Assembly: GCA_030280995.1 (NCBI GenBank)
Contig: JASXTE010000002.1
Coordinates: 32,192,683-32,256,682, forward strand
DNA length: 64,000 bases
Direction: 5' to 3'
DNA from: Hemileia vastatrix
Lineage: Eukaryota; Basidiomycota; Pucciniomycetes; Pucciniales; Zaghouaniaceae
The translations under genes and the position numbers were made by a program. Positions within the stretch are counted from its first letter, which is position 1, and the number at the start of each line of letters is the position of its first letter. Below are positions 34,047 through 47,400 of this stretch, in pieces. The notes under the pieces were generated by a model that made no database searches, was not told the origin of the DNA, and saw only the letters and a list, made by a program, of their open reading frames with translations.

Positions 34047-35129
34047 TCTTCTTACATGGAAACACTGTAAATTTGTGAGGTGAATCTCCAGATGAACTGT
34101 ATTTTTATCTCAAGTATCAGAGTTAAAGTACACTATACAATTCAGTTAAAATTTTTAAGAAATATTCCTCTATTTAATCAAAAAAATTTCATAACTTTAG
34201 GCACATTTTATCTGAATTTTTTATGAAAGGAATTCACAGAGTGGTATTTTTTTTTAAATTCTCTAGATCACTTCACTAACTGAAATTATGCCAAAAAAAT
34301 ATATATGAAATCAATAAAAAAGATATTCTAAAATATAGATAGATATTTCATTCACACATGATATAATATATATAGTGTCTTAGTAGCTGAGAAATTGGCA
34401 GAGTTTTAAAAAGAGAAAAATATTTTGGGGATATTTTTTTCCTTTTCTTGCATTTTCTATGCCCCCAAAATGCATTGGAGTATAAATCCTAAAGATATAT
34501 GCTAATTCTATGATAAATAATCAACTATTTTTCAGTTAAAAGTAATTAGTTTAAATAAGTTTTGAAAGTTTTTCATTTAGTCAAAAAGCTTCAAAAATAA
34601 TTACCATACTTTGAACTTTGGTTTTCCATGTTTTTTAATTGTAATCTATAATAAATAATTAAAGTTTTCTGTTGATTCTATTTTTTTTAAAGTAAATTCA
34701 ATAGATTGAAATATACCATTGCTAAATCTTGACATTCAAAAAATACATCAAGGAGAAATTCATTTTATATTGTGTTAATAATAAAATTACAGTTTTTAAA
34801 TTCTGGAAAAACAGTTGTGGGTAACAGAAAAAGTCACTGATTTTTTTTATGTAATCTGAAAGTTTTTAATAACATTATTGTATTTAAGAATTTCGATATT
34901 ATTGATAGATTTTCATTGATCAACTTAAATTAATAAATTATTATTTAAATAAGTTTCATCAAAAAAACTGTGCATTGAGTAGACTCATGGAATGATTTTT
35001 TCTGGATTCCATTCAGTTATCCTCACACTCTCACTATGTTTTCAATATAGATCCATTATTGTTTGTGGAATTCTTCAAGTGAAAATTCAGTATTACTTCA
35101 GTCTGAGTTCCATCTGATTTACATCTGAC

Positions 35130-35185
35130 TTCAAGTTGAGGACCTGCTAGCAGGTCCCCCCCCCCGCCAAATATTGTGTGGTGAA
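35130..35185 (+). repeat. palindromic motif GGACCTGCTAGCAGGTCC with conserved flanks
   Basis: The palindrome at 35140-35157 differs from the copies at 2653 and 21590 by paired changes (ACTTGC/GCAAGT to ACCTGC/GCAGGT), so the symmetry is kept. It is preceded by CTTCAAGTTGA and followed by a C-run and AAATATTGTGTGGTG. Confidence 0.55.
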
Positions 35186-35434
35186 AGGGAATACTTTTTT
35201 TGTGTTGTAAAATTTTGAACTGGACATGGTATAGTTAAGTTTTTTCTGCACTCCAATTTCTTAACATATTATACTGGGGTATGTTAAAATCTCATTAACC
35301 AGAAGTATTTGTGCAATATTACATTTCCAATAATTATGTAGCTTATGATGTGTTAGTTTATTGTTTTTTTTGGCATATGCCTTGCTCTTATTTTTTGAAG
35401 TAAATATTTTTTAATTTTAATTTTGTTACTAAAG

Positions 35435-35640
35435 GTGGATTGAGGAGTGTGCAGAGGAGAGATGATAATTGTTCAAGAGAAAGAGAAGGATGAGGTAGAG
35501 TAAAAAAATTAGTGACAGAAAGAGGTAAGATGGATGAAGGGTGGGAAAAGGATAGAGACAGTGTGAGGGGAGAAAAGAAGAGTGAAAGTGGGAAATTGGG
35601 AACTTCAGGAAGGGTAGAAGGAAGTAGAGCAAAACTTAAT
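35435..35640 (+). repeat. purine-rich tract
   Basis: About 200 bp of G/A-dominated sequence. The frame on the opposite strand is a compositional by-product. Confidence 0.5.
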
Positions 35641-35929
35641 TAGAGTTACATAGTGGAGAAATAATTAAAACTAGATATAACTCTATAAGTTTGACATGGT
35701 GAGAATGGATGAGTACATAAAGAGGAGAACAGTGACTGTAGGAAGTTCCTAGGGCTGAAAAAAAATAAAACTGATCTCAATTAGGGTCACTCTCTAGGAT
35801 CAAGAATGGTTACTACCTGAGGTCAAGTAGGTTAAATGAATGGTCTTAAAAAATTTTACTCACTGGGATCATCAAGGGTTATAGCTTGTTACTAGACATC
35901 TAGTGAATAGTTTTTTCCCCCCTGTGATA

Positions 35930-36112
35930 TATAAATGATCTTGATGGAGACCACCCAACTTTAGGAAGTACACCACCTTTTTACCAATTGAGTAAGTGAA
36001 TTGAACTAATAATGTTAATTTTGTTTTCCAATTTGGATATCCACAGAACCCATAACTGATTTTGAAAGCCAAGTGAGATCCTCACTTCAAACTTGGCTGA
36101 TTTAAATGTTTT
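35930..36112 (-). repeat. left arm of a large imperfect inverted repeat
   Basis: Its reverse complement aligns with 36592-36785. Matching blocks include TGTGGATATC(C/T)(A/T)AATTGG, TAACATTATTAGTTCAAT and CATNNAAATCAG, in the same order. The arms are about 180-190 bp and separated by about 480 bp. Confidence 0.55.
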
Positions 36113-36591
36113 GTAAGTTGATATGAATAAATGTTCATTAATAATCTTAAGCCATTGGTAATCATTTTTAATTGAGTGTCTCTACACTTTAACTGGGGAA
36201 TATTATTGGAAGGTTCTCTACTCACCCATATATCAAGGCTATCACAGTGAGAGAAAGAGATGTGTAATTAACTCATGGATTGAGACACTAAGTACTAGAT
36301 TACTATCAGGGTTTCTTCAGGAAGCTGACTGTGATGCTTCTCTATAAGTTAATAAAAGAAATAGTGGTGGTGTTGTATTTAAAATAGACCAAATATCATA
36401 TCATAACTCTTTAAACTATTCAATTAGATTTCATACATATAATACATAAAATTAGTGATATAAAAAAAACTCCAGTAAGTCAAGCATCATTGTCAGTATC
36501 TCTCCCTCAGAAATATAGATTTAGTAGCTTAATGGTGAGATGTGTATTCTGAAAATATTATAAATTAAAATGTATATGTATCAACTTAAGA

Positions 36592-36785
36592 AACATCCAA
36601 ATCAGGAAAGTTTAAAATTGACAATTCACTTGGGTTTCCAAATTATATATGGGTGGTGTGGATATCTAAATTGGGTAAAGTTTAACATTATTAGTTCAAT
36701 TTACTTGCCTGATTTTTAAATAGGTAGTTTACTTCTTAATTTGGGATGTTCTCCATCCAACTCACCTATATATATTCTCTATTTA
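36592..36785 (+). repeat. right arm of the large imperfect inverted repeat
   Basis: It pairs with 35930-36112. The arms are diverged (roughly two thirds identical by eye), so this is either an old fold-back element or two inverted copies of one repeat. Confidence 0.55.
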
Positions 36786-38440
36786 CATTCTAAATTTTAT
36801 CATTCAATCGGATATTCAAACGTTTCCGCAAAAAAGAAATTTTCATTAGCAGGGATGTCACAAATAAGGCTGAGGAACATCATGAAAAGGTAGATCTTAT
36901 TGTCAACACTGAGTAATTTAAGTTTATAAGAAGTAGACAGTAAAAAGGAGAAGAAGCACTTGATGGAGCTAATTCTTTCTGATATATTCAACTTGAATGC
37001 ATTTGGAAGGTGGTTTGAAACATTTTTTGGTCTTTTTCCACATTTGTGCACATTTGAACAAAAACTGGCTTTAAGGAGAGGATCACCAAATGTCTAGAGA
37101 TTGATAAGAAAGGTGATCTAATTGACTTTAACTATAATGTTGATGTTTCCATCTGTTTGTTTCTGGTTTTTACTTACTTACTTCTGTAATACAAAGAGCA
37201 GTAATTAGAAGAAGAAAAAGGCAGATAGTAGTGTTTATCTTTGTTTTTGATTTAACTGATCTCATACTAAAAATTAATGAATCTGAAAATATTACACTTT
37301 AGAAGATACTAATTTTTAGCATAGAGTTTTTAAATGGTATCAAACAATAGTATATTCTCAGTTTAAAATGAATTTTGAGATTGAAGCCTCTTAGAAAACA
37401 CCGCATAGATTCAAGCTTTAAATGTTAATTTACTTTTTCAAAAATAGCTAATGTATCCACTTGAAACTCAGGGCTCCTTCATATTGTTAAAAGAATAAAA
37501 AAAGGTAAAAAAAGAGTTGAATTTCCAGATAAAGAATAATATAAACAATAAAAAATTTAGGCAATATGATTGATAAAATACATCCAAGACAGAATTGTTT
37601 GGTGAGCTTTCAAAAAATATTTTCTACTTTTTCATCTGTTGCTTATTTTATTTAATTAGAAATTAAACAAAAAAATGTAATAGAAAAGATGCAGTGGATT
37701 TATGGGTAGTTTATTTTTTTTAATCTGAAAAAAGTAGCAGCTATTAGAAATGTATCAAATTCTTTTTGTAAATTGAGAAAGGTTAACCATCCTAGCTGTA
37801 CACTGTTTGTAGTTCTAGAAGAAAAATTATAAGTAGGGAAAGTCAGGAAATTATGAAGTATTTAGTGATGAGACAGTCACTAGAAATCAAATGTAAAAAA
37901 ATGAGCCTTAAGTCCAGAAATTCAGTAGATTTTTACTTCAATAGAAAAATTTATCAAAAATAAATACAACCCATGAAGTTATTTTCATGAGAAAGAACCC
38001 CACTATGTACAGCTAAACTACAAAAAGCTATAACTTTTCTTGCCACTTATTCCCTTCCAAAAGAAACCTAAAGTTTAGTTTTTGAAAAAGGATCAGAGAT
38101 AAGAAAATAGAAAGCCTGTCAGGTTTTTTTTTCTTTTTGCATGAGCCCTTTTAGACTTGTAGTGCTAGATCAAACACTGCAAAAAAAAAATTAAATAAAA
38201 AAATAAATAAAAAATAAAAAAACAATGAAAGATAAAAGTTAAACAAAGACAGAAAAAAATTTATGTGCTAGCCCCAAATATTTGACTAAGAAGCAGAAGA
38301 ATGACTTAATGACATAAATTAGATGAGGAAGCTTCTATATTTAATTTAAAAAGTGGTGTTAAGTATAAAAATCTGTTCCCAAAAATTATTTTGAGATTTA
38401 ATCCAGAAAGAATGAAAACCTGGAACCTGCTAACACAACC

Positions 38441-39241
38441 TGTCAGCCAGGCTACTAGACTTATACAGTAAAATAATTTATTATTTTACAGAGATGAAGC
38501 CACACCTTTTTTAATTCCTATTATTAATTAATTATTTTATATTTACTTATGTATTACTTAAAATAAACTAAATAAGTACAATAAGTAGATTTAGTAATTA
38601 TATAAAATTAATAATAATGTCCCTTATATTTTTACTCCCTAACACTGTGCTCAATAACAGGATGAAAAGGAGTAAAATTATACTAAGATACTAAAGACTA
38701 AAAAATTCAAATTTTTTTATTAAGAAATTTAAAATTCTATTAATATAAAATTTTAAATTCATAATGTTTTACACTAAGTGTTAAAATTTCAGGGAACTAT
38801 AAAACTATATCAATTAATGTGATACCTTTTATTGATGCATCATTTTAGTATACCTTTTTTATGTGCACATTCTTATTTTTGGAATGGTTTTTCTCTCACA
38901 CTCCCTTATGGATAGATGTTAACTCCATGTGTTATCTCTCTCCTTTTGCCTATAAAAGGCCTCCTCTTTTGTGTTGTTTTGATTTTTCATTATTTACCAA
39001 TTTTTACTAAAACATTTATTGTTATTAAGTACTTATTATTATTATTTATCCTTTTAGTATTTACATTATTGTAATTCTAAATCATAAATTATGCTAATAT
39101 TGATAAAACTCTACTTTTTTATTTGAGTAAAGTAACATATAACATAAAATTATGTACTTGACTTTGAGAATTTCCACATCCACTGTCCAATACTTTAAAT
39201 CGCCACTGAAAATCTTCTAGACCAAAAGGAGTTCTTTGATA
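38441..39241 (+). repeat. 5' LTR of the outer element (family B)
   Basis: It begins TGTCAGCCAGGCTACTAGAC and ends near GGAGTTCTTTGATA, the position equivalent to the CCCTTCTACA end of the minus-strand relative. It contains GCCTATAAAAGGC at 38947. Its similarity to the LTRs of the nested element is clearly lower than that of the gag genes of the two elements. Confidence 0.82.
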
Positions 39242-40184
39242 CTTGAGGCCCTTTCTGAATTGTTGACGGCGCATTGTTATTATGAAGCCGGCAACCAAGG
39301 GACTGTTTGACGTCAAGGTACCAGTAGGACAATTGGATGACAAAAACGACAAACATCAAAAACCACATGACTTATTTTTTTCTGAGACCGGGAATCAAAC
39401 CGCGCTCCAAAACTTGGGTTCATATAATGGAAATATTCATATATATTTGTGGTAATTATTTTAATTACCATTTGTTGGTCACTTTGCACGTTTCATTGTC
39501 TACATATATCTTATTACCCAGCACTCTGTAAGTGGCATTAACTTTCTCATTTTACAGGGGAGGTGCCTGGTAAACAAATTTTTTTTTCCTAGTTGACCTA
39601 GATAGAACTGTATTGTTCTTAGTCATAGAAGTAATATAAAAATTAAATTAATTATTTTATATTTTTTCAATTATTACAGTTGACCTCTGTCCTGATAATT
39701 AAAAAATTATATTATTGCTTCAGATGACAAATTGTCCTCGAAGTGAAATAATCATATTAAAAATTAGTTAAATTAATTATATTAAAATTATTTCAGTTGA
39801 AAATAAGTCCTGGTAATTGAATTATTTCAGTTCACATTGAGTCCTGGTAATTAAAATTATTTTCAGTTGACATTAAGTCCTGGTAATTAAAATCTTCTGT
39901 TGACTTTAGTCCTGATAGTTATCAACTTTTACATTACTAATTACTAAATGATTTTATTTTTTCAGTTGATTTACTTTAATCCTAGTTATAGAATTACTTT
40001 AAATTAAATAATAAAATTTTGATTATTATTTCAGTTGATTCTTTGTCCTGAAAAGCATTATATTCTAATTATACCAGTTGATTAAAGAATCCTGATAATT
40101 ACTTATATATTAATTTTTTTTTCCTTATTTTTGTTTAAATATAGTAAAAATAAAAACTGATTAAATATTTCTTTCTCTCAGTTC
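39242..40184 (+). repeat. leader with imperfect tandem repeats
   Basis: From about 39590 to 40110 a unit of about 35-40 bp recurs roughly a dozen times. Its core is TTTCAGTTGAC, then TAAGTCCTGGTAATT, with AT-rich spacers. The nested minus-strand element has the same array at 50400-51075. The element at 24903 has only a single related unit, so the repeat is specific to family B. This is untranslated leader RNA and could hold packaging or priming signals. Confidence 0.7.
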
Positions 40185-43100
40185 ATGTTAAATACAACTA
40201 TGACTGACAAAGGTGCTTCTGCTGTCCATGATGAGGAGCTTTATTTAATTGATTATGATGTAGCTTCTTCTGTAAGTTCTCCTTCGACTAAAAAACTGGC
40301 TCAAATTAGGAGAAATCAGGACATGGATATGCAAGAGATAGAGATATTAGTGGAGACAACTGTTCAGGAAAAAAAGCCTTCTATCAACCCCCAAGAAAAA
40401 CTTCCAAAAGACTTCAAAATAAAAAAAACTCCCTTGAATCAACAAGTCAGCAATTGCTCCACTCACATCAAGGAGTTGATGTCAGAAAATCTCAGGTTGA
40501 GGTCAAGAGCAGACTCTCTAGAAGACAAGGTAATAAAAATAGAATCCTTTCTTCAAGAGAAAAAGAAACCTCCCCAACCCCCAAAAGCCCTTCCACAATT
40601 TGCTCCCCAGAAACAAGAAAAGGTGGAAGTGTCAAAGTGGCAGTGGGATTTGCTGAACACCTGGTGGGATTATCTGTCCCAACAACATCAACAACAAGTA
40701 CCTCAGGCAGGTCCTTCAAGAACCAATCAGTTCAACCCCACACCTCCTCACACCTATCAAGGAGGAAGAAAGAGGAAAAAAAATCACATTCAATTCCTGT
40801 CCAAACCATGGTATGTCCATCTATTGAATCTCAAGTACCATTTCTTGTTGCTGATTCAGTTCATTCAGGTAATTCTGGAAGAGGATATGAGACTGTGAGA
40901 CTAGTAGAGGCTGAGAGTAGTAGACAAATTCCTCAATATTCTAATGTATCTAATCCTATGGTTTTGATTGCTACTTCAATGATAAATCCTAATATGGCTA
41001 TTATTGATGAGACACTTGATCCTGATTTTTATGAGAATCTGGAAAGTTATTCTGTTTCCCTATTGAGAAATACTCAAGATGTAGCTAACATTAAAGATGA
41101 ATATTTGAGAGATATTATTGTTTAAAAAAATCATATAATGAACAACATGAAATGACTCAGAAATTTAATAGTTTATAAACTGAAAAGGGTTATCAAGCAT
41201 TGAGGAGTGAATTACAGAGAGTTTCTGATGATTTGCTTCATTACAAAGTAGCTCATGAAAGAAAGTTGCTTTATGGCAAAATATCAAGAATGATTTGTCT
41301 AAATTAACAGATACTGTGTCCATCTGTTGCCAAGAGCTAGAGGGACATAAGTTGAATTTAAAAAGATTGATTGATCATTATTCACCTTTATAAAATAAGA
41401 ACCAGTTATCTTTTGCAACCATCAATGAGAGTTTATCTAGTATTCAATGAGTGAAGACTAGGCTAACAAACATTGAAGAGAAAATATAATTCATTGTTAC
41501 ATGATCAAAAGTTTTCTGAAATTTCTCTGAAAGAACATGTGGTGCAGGATAACCCAATTTTACCTGTTCCTACTTCATCCAAAGAAAAATTAGTTCCAGA
41601 AATACCTGTTGATATCACTGAGTTTCCATCAAAAATTGATGATGTACCTGGATCATCCACAGAAGGATTAAACAATGAAATTACTGCCCAATTGTAGAAA
41701 TTAAAGCTACTTCTCACTCAGAACCAAGCTTGTAATAAGGAGACTACTTTAAATCAAAAGAATTGGCCAAAACTTGACTAGTATCCAAAATTTGATGGTG
41801 ACTCTTCCTCTGATTGGCAACAGATCATTTGCAGGATTGATAATCTAAAAAATTCTTACAAACTCCCAGATGAGGAAATTGTGTCAAAATTAATTTCTTT
41901 ATTTACCAATAAAGCCCTAATGTGGTATGAATCTGTTCTCTTGGATAAAAATGACTACTCATGGGAAGATTGGAAAAGATTAATTAAAGCACAATTTGGT
42001 GGTTCCAAGTTTAGGTTAGCTCAAAAAGGGCAATATGAAGAAACCAGATATAGCTCTTCTACAGAAAAACCTATTGAGTTACTGATGAAACTTGTGAAAA
42101 TATTGAGGGAAATGGAACCAGATATGGAGTTTGAATTATGGAAGGACAGGATCCTCTATAAATTACCTATTTCTCTGAGAGACTTAATAGTTGCTAGGAC
42201 TGAGTTCTCAAAGGAACCTTCTTCTTTTATTAACACTTTTAATGAGATCCTTCTAAACAACAAGTATGATGCTAGAAGATTCATTTCTAGAACTTCATTG
42301 AAGAAAACCTCCAATTACCAACAAAAAGCTCTGGAAAAGTTTGGTAAACCTTCTGCCCCTGTTTCACCCAGAAAATATGCAACAAACACTTGCTTCAAAT
42401 GCAGAAAGCCTTGGCAGAAAGGCCATGTTTGTGAAAAGAAGATAAGTCTTGTTGAACAGACAGAGGAACATGCTGATGACACAATAGCACTGGATGATAC
42501 TTCAAGTGATTGTGCCAGAAATATTTCATATGAATCTCACCAAGAAACTTTAATTCTGGAAGAGGATATTCATTATTTAAAAAATATTGATATTGAGAAT
42601 AATGATTTATCTACAGTATAAGATGCTGAGATCATAAATAATCTTGAGGATAGCTCAATTATTATTACCCCTCTCAAGACACCAGTCTTGATCAATGGAA
42701 ACAACATTGAGGTTGTCTTAGATTCTGGAGCTGGAGGAAGTGTAGTATCCAAAAAAGCACCAGCTTCAGTGGACCAAAATTATAAATAAAAACTTATGCC
42801 TATCATCTCTGAGAATTGGAGAGGTTATAGCTCTGTTTGTCCCCCGTTGGTAAATTCAAAGCCACAGTATTTTTCAAATATAACCATGGTTTTGTAAGAG
42901 CTATATGTGATTTTGTTGTCATGAAAAATGATAATTTGAGTAGTTGGTTCATTATGGGAAATGAAATTTTAACTAAATATAGAAAAAAATTAGATCCTTC
43001 AAACCAATGCTTCACAATGGGGATGAATGGGAAAAGAAAATTTAAAATTTCCTCCCCCAAGAAATTATTAACACCAGTATTGAACACATGTCATTCTGTA

Positions 43101-43617
43101 GTTAAATATAAAGAAAGATCTACAAAGGAAATGCCTGCCCTTGTGTCTGAAATTGACAGTGCTTCTTTTGGAGAACAACTTTCTGGTGAGGATAAAGATT
43201 CAAACATTAAAATCAATCAAATCTTTTCCTATGGCCTTTACTTATGGATCACATGAATTAGGATTGGTAAAAGAAGAAATGAAGCTTTCATTATCTTGCC
43301 TATTGACGGAAATACCACCTAGTTTAAAAAAGAATCCTTATCAAGCTCCTCCCACAAAGAGAAAAGATATTGAAGATAATATCTCTACCATTTTAAAAAT
43401 GAATATTATTGAAAAGGCAGTTGAAACACCTAAACATTTTGTTATCTCACATGCCCTAATTTCTTATGAGAAATATAAAGCCAGGTTATGAGGTGATTAT
43501 AGAGCATTGAATACTTATACTGTTTATGATATCTATCCTATACTCAGAATTAGCTCTGTAAATGCTACCTTGCAAGGTGTGAAATCAATAAGCTGTGTGG
43601 ATGGGAATAAGGATTAT
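40185..43617 (+). pseudogene. gag, protease and start of reverse transcriptase (outer element)
   Basis: The first frame (40185-40898) encodes the conserved ORF-a region with HIKELMSEN and VEVSKWQWDLL. The gag proper opens in the -1 frame at an ATG (40809) in CCATGG, with an inactivating stop at 41123 and others at about 41695 and 41780. The capsid block, zinc knuckle CFKCRKPWQKGHVC and protease DSGAGG follow. Stops and frameshifts at 42619, 42786, about 42842 and about 43215 break it further. The same four lesions occur in the minus-strand copy. Reverse transcriptase sequence ends at DGNKDY where the nested element inserted. Confidence 0.85.
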
Positions 43618-44403
43618 TGTAGAAGGGATATTTTGGTCTAGAAGATTTTTAAAGTAGGTCCAATGGCGGTGATAGGTGGATTTTGGGGTTTCAAAGTTAA
43701 AGTACGTATATTTATCTTTTATTTGCTTTACTCAATTAAAAGAGGTAAAAATTTTATAATTATTATAATTAATGATTTAGAATTTCTTGTAAGTAAATAC
43801 TAAAAATAATACATAGTAATAAATTGGTTTAATAAAATAATAAGTAAGTAAAGGATGATCAAAAACAACCAGAAAGGGAGGCTTATAAAGGCAAAGGAGG
43901 GAAAAAGCACAGAGTTGAAATTGTAAATACAGTAGTATGAGAGAAGAAATAGAATATTCCAGAAAAACTGTTTCATATAATAAGGTTTTTTAAAAAAGAA
44001 GTTGTCAGAAAAATGTATTTACTGTATATGAAAAAAGTTAATTAGTTTATTTAAAAATTAATGTAAATGTCAATTCTAAATAATTTGAATTTTTTGTATA
44101 TATTTATTTTTATTTAAAATTGAATTTTATTTCAATTTAGAAAAAAATTTATTTATTTTAATATTAATTTTTATTTCTCTTGACCCGTCATTGAGCATGG
44201 TGTTAGAAAATAAAAATATAAGGAACATTTTAATATTAATTTTAATTATTTACTAAATTTACCTTTTTATAATTAGTTAATTTTTTATAAGTAAATTTAA
44301 TGTAAATATATTATAGTTAATAAGATTAAAAATAATAAGGCATAGCTTCATCCCAGTAATATATTAATTATTTTACTGGGTAAGTCTAGCAACCTGGCTG
44401 ACA
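43618..44403 (-). repeat. 3' LTR of the nested element
   Basis: On the minus strand it begins TGTCAGCCAGGTTGCTAGAC and ends CTAGACCAAAATATCCCTTC then TACA. It is 786 bp long and is preceded by the polypurine tract. Confidence 0.88.
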
Positions 44404-44415
44404 CTCCCTCACTCT
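44404..44415 (-). promoter_or_regulatory. polypurine tract of the nested element
   Basis: On the minus strand AGAGTGAGGGAG directly precedes the LTR. It is identical to the tract at 32903-32914. Confidence 0.82.
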
Positions 44416-44454
44416 AAAAAAAAACAATAAAAAAATGCTATGATTTTTTCTTTT

Positions 44455-47400
44455 TATACTTCTTTAGAAGAGTAGGAAGATTAGATATCTCTTACCCAGG
44501 TATCCAAGAATCATATTCAGAAAATTTATTCTTGAATCTCAATAAGTATTCAGTACCTTTTTCAGCAGTAACTATTCTGTCATTTATAATCTTATCAATT
44601 TCTGCTGTCTCAGTGATTTCATTAGGGGTCTTTTTTGGTCTACCCCTCCTTTTTATAAATAAATCACTATTGGATGTGTAAGATTTCAAAAAAGATATGG
44701 GAAAAACAGGATGTTTTCTGTCATATGGAGAATACAATATAACTTCAACTGCATTATCACCAACCATTCTGCTGACAACAAATGTACCTACAAAAGGTCT
44801 TTCAATTTGTTATTACCTTGTAAATTGAAGTGTACTGTAGAATTTAGTACTTCATCAACCTTTTTAAAAGTGTGTTCTTTATGTCATTTTTCCCATCTCC
44901 TCTTCTCATATTCAAAGGATTTTTCAATACATTTTTTCACATGAATTCTGCAAAGTTGTTGCATTTGAAGAAAAGATTTTACACCAGGATGTAAATCTAA
45001 TTTAGGTATTTTATTATTGAGAATTCGGGCAGGAGTATTTGGAATATATCCCAGCCAGAGGTCAAAAGGCTTTATCTGAGTAACAGAATGTACAGTGCTA
45101 TTATAATCAAATTCCAACCCAGGAAGTAGGGTAACCCAATCATGTGTGAATCTGTTATTGTCTTTGTATTCAAGACCAAAGGCACAATACCTTCTTATCA
45201 TGTCCTCTAAATTCTGAATCATTCTTTCAGCTAATCCACCAGTTTGGGGGGATGGGCAGTAGAAAGTTTTAGATCACAACCACAAACATCCATCAGAGAC
45301 ATCCAATATTCAGAAGTGAATTTAGGGTCCCTGTCAGAGATTATGGTCTTAGGAAAACCTGCAGTATTAAAAATATGAGACCACCATAAGAAGGCTAATT
45401 CTTTAGTGGAAACATCCTTGTGGGTGGGGATAAATTTACACATTATTGTGAATATATCCACAATAACCCAACAAGAGTTATAACTGTCTTTCCTAGCAAT
45501 GGGTAATCCTGTTACAAAGTCCATGTTTACTATCTGCCATGGTGCATCAGGAGGCTCAATATTTTGCATTAATCCAGCTCTTTTACCAGTCAATCTCTTT
45601 GATTTTTAGCAAGAATCACAGGATTCAACATATAGTTTGGTGTCTTCAGACATATTAACACACCAAGCAGTGTTTTTAATTCTGATCATTGTTTTTTCAA
45701 GATCAAACTTTCCAGCCAATATGTCATCATGACAAATTTTCAAGATGATCTCTTTCATAGAAGGAGGAATAACAATGACATTACTTAACTTTCTTCTATA
45801 ATATAGATATCCTTCATCAATAGAAAATTTACCTTTTTCCAAAGCCTTTTGGTACTTTGGTGGGAGGGCTTTAATTAATTCTTGCATTGAAGCATTCTTT
45901 GGATCATTTAATATGGTGCATAACTTTTTTAAGTCAGTGTCCTTATCATATGAATCCAGAATAAGCTGTAATGGCTCTTCCTCCATATCAACTACATATA
46001 TCCCATGAATATAAATAATTTCATCTTCAGGACCATATGCAGGATTTGAGTCATCATTTGGCAAAGGTTACCTTGATAATATATCCACATTTGAGTGAAA
46101 AATACCAGCCCTATGAATTATTGTCATTCTCCCTCTGTATTCTTGAACAGCCGGCTGCCATCTGAACATATGTCTGTTAGGTGTTTTCAAGTTTAATAGG
46201 GATTTAACTACACTTCAGTCAGTGACAAGTTCAATTTTTTTTCATACAGGTAATAATGTAGCTTCTCCAGAGCCCACAGTACTGCTAAACATTCTAGTTG
46301 AATGGCACCATATTTCAATTCACTATTTCTCAAGGTTCTTAAAATATAACAAATTACTACTTCTGATACTTTATCTTTCATCACTTGTTTCTGATTGAGG
46401 GCAGCACCAAGACCAATAAAACTGGCATCAGTGTATAAAACAAATGGTTGATTAAAGTCAGGTAAAGCAAGAATTAGTGCTGACATTAAACAATGTTTCA
46501 TAGTGTCAAAAGCTCTTTGTCTTTCACTATTCAAGACAAAAGCAACATTTTTTCAAGTGAGTTGGGTAAGTGGTAATGCTATGACTTGGAAATTTTTAAT
46601 ATACTGTCTATAATATCCACACATTCCCAAAAAGCTCTGGAGCTCTCTAACTCTGGTAGTAGCCTTCACCTGTTGTATGGCTGCAACTTTGTTTTAATAA
46701 ACACATATTTGTAAACCTGAGACAACATGACCAAGCACTTTTAAGGAATGAAAACCAAATTTGCATTTATTCAAAGCTAGTGTCATATTTATCTCATCCA
46801 TCTTATGAAAAACTTTACACAGGTGGTTAAGATGGTCCTCAAATGTTTTAGAGAATATAATGATATCATCAATATAAACTGTCAGCCATCCTTCAATTAT
46901 TTCTTGATGGAATGTGTTATCCATAACTTTTTGAAAAACTGAAGGGGCATATTTAGGGCCGAATGGCATCCTAATATACTTATAAATACCCATATGAGTA
47001 GCAATCATCAGAAAATTCTGAGAGTTCTTCTCAACAGGTACCTGGTGATATCCCTTATTACCATCCAAACAGCTGATATATCTAGCACCTTGTAGGGTAG
47101 CATGTATAGAGCTAATTCTGGGTAAAGGATAGATATCATCAACAGTATAAATGTTGAATGCTCTATAATTACCACATAACCTGGCCTTATCTTTCTCATA
47201 GGAAATTAGGAAAGGTGAGATAACAAAATGTTTAGGTGTTTCAACTACCTTTTCAATAACATTCATTTTTAAAAGGGTAGAGATATTATCTTCAATATCT
47301 TTTCTATTTGTGGGAGGAGCTGGATAAGGATTCTTTTTTAAACTAGGTGGTATTTCCATCAATAGGCAAGATAATGAAAGCTTCATTTCTTCTTTTACCA

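Larger units (their letters stand above)
34052..38435. other. AT-rich gene-free stretch
   Basis: No conserved coding frame is present. It contains the palindromic motif at 35140, a purine-rich tract at 35435-35640 and a large imperfect inverted repeat (35930-36112 and 36592-36785). The rest shows nothing recognisable. Confidence 0.5.

Noticed and set aside
36800..37051. Minus-strand frame of 83 codons in the gene-free stretch
   Set aside because: No motif, homology or splice context was recognised; its length is unremarkable for AT-rich sequence with other chance frames nearby.
39381..39407. tRNA-like complement (GAGACCGGGAATCAAACC) about 140 bp after the outer LTR, possible primer-binding site
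   Set aside because: It is too far from the LTR end, and the bases flanking the loop do not form a T-stem; the counterparts in the other elements fit a tRNA no better.
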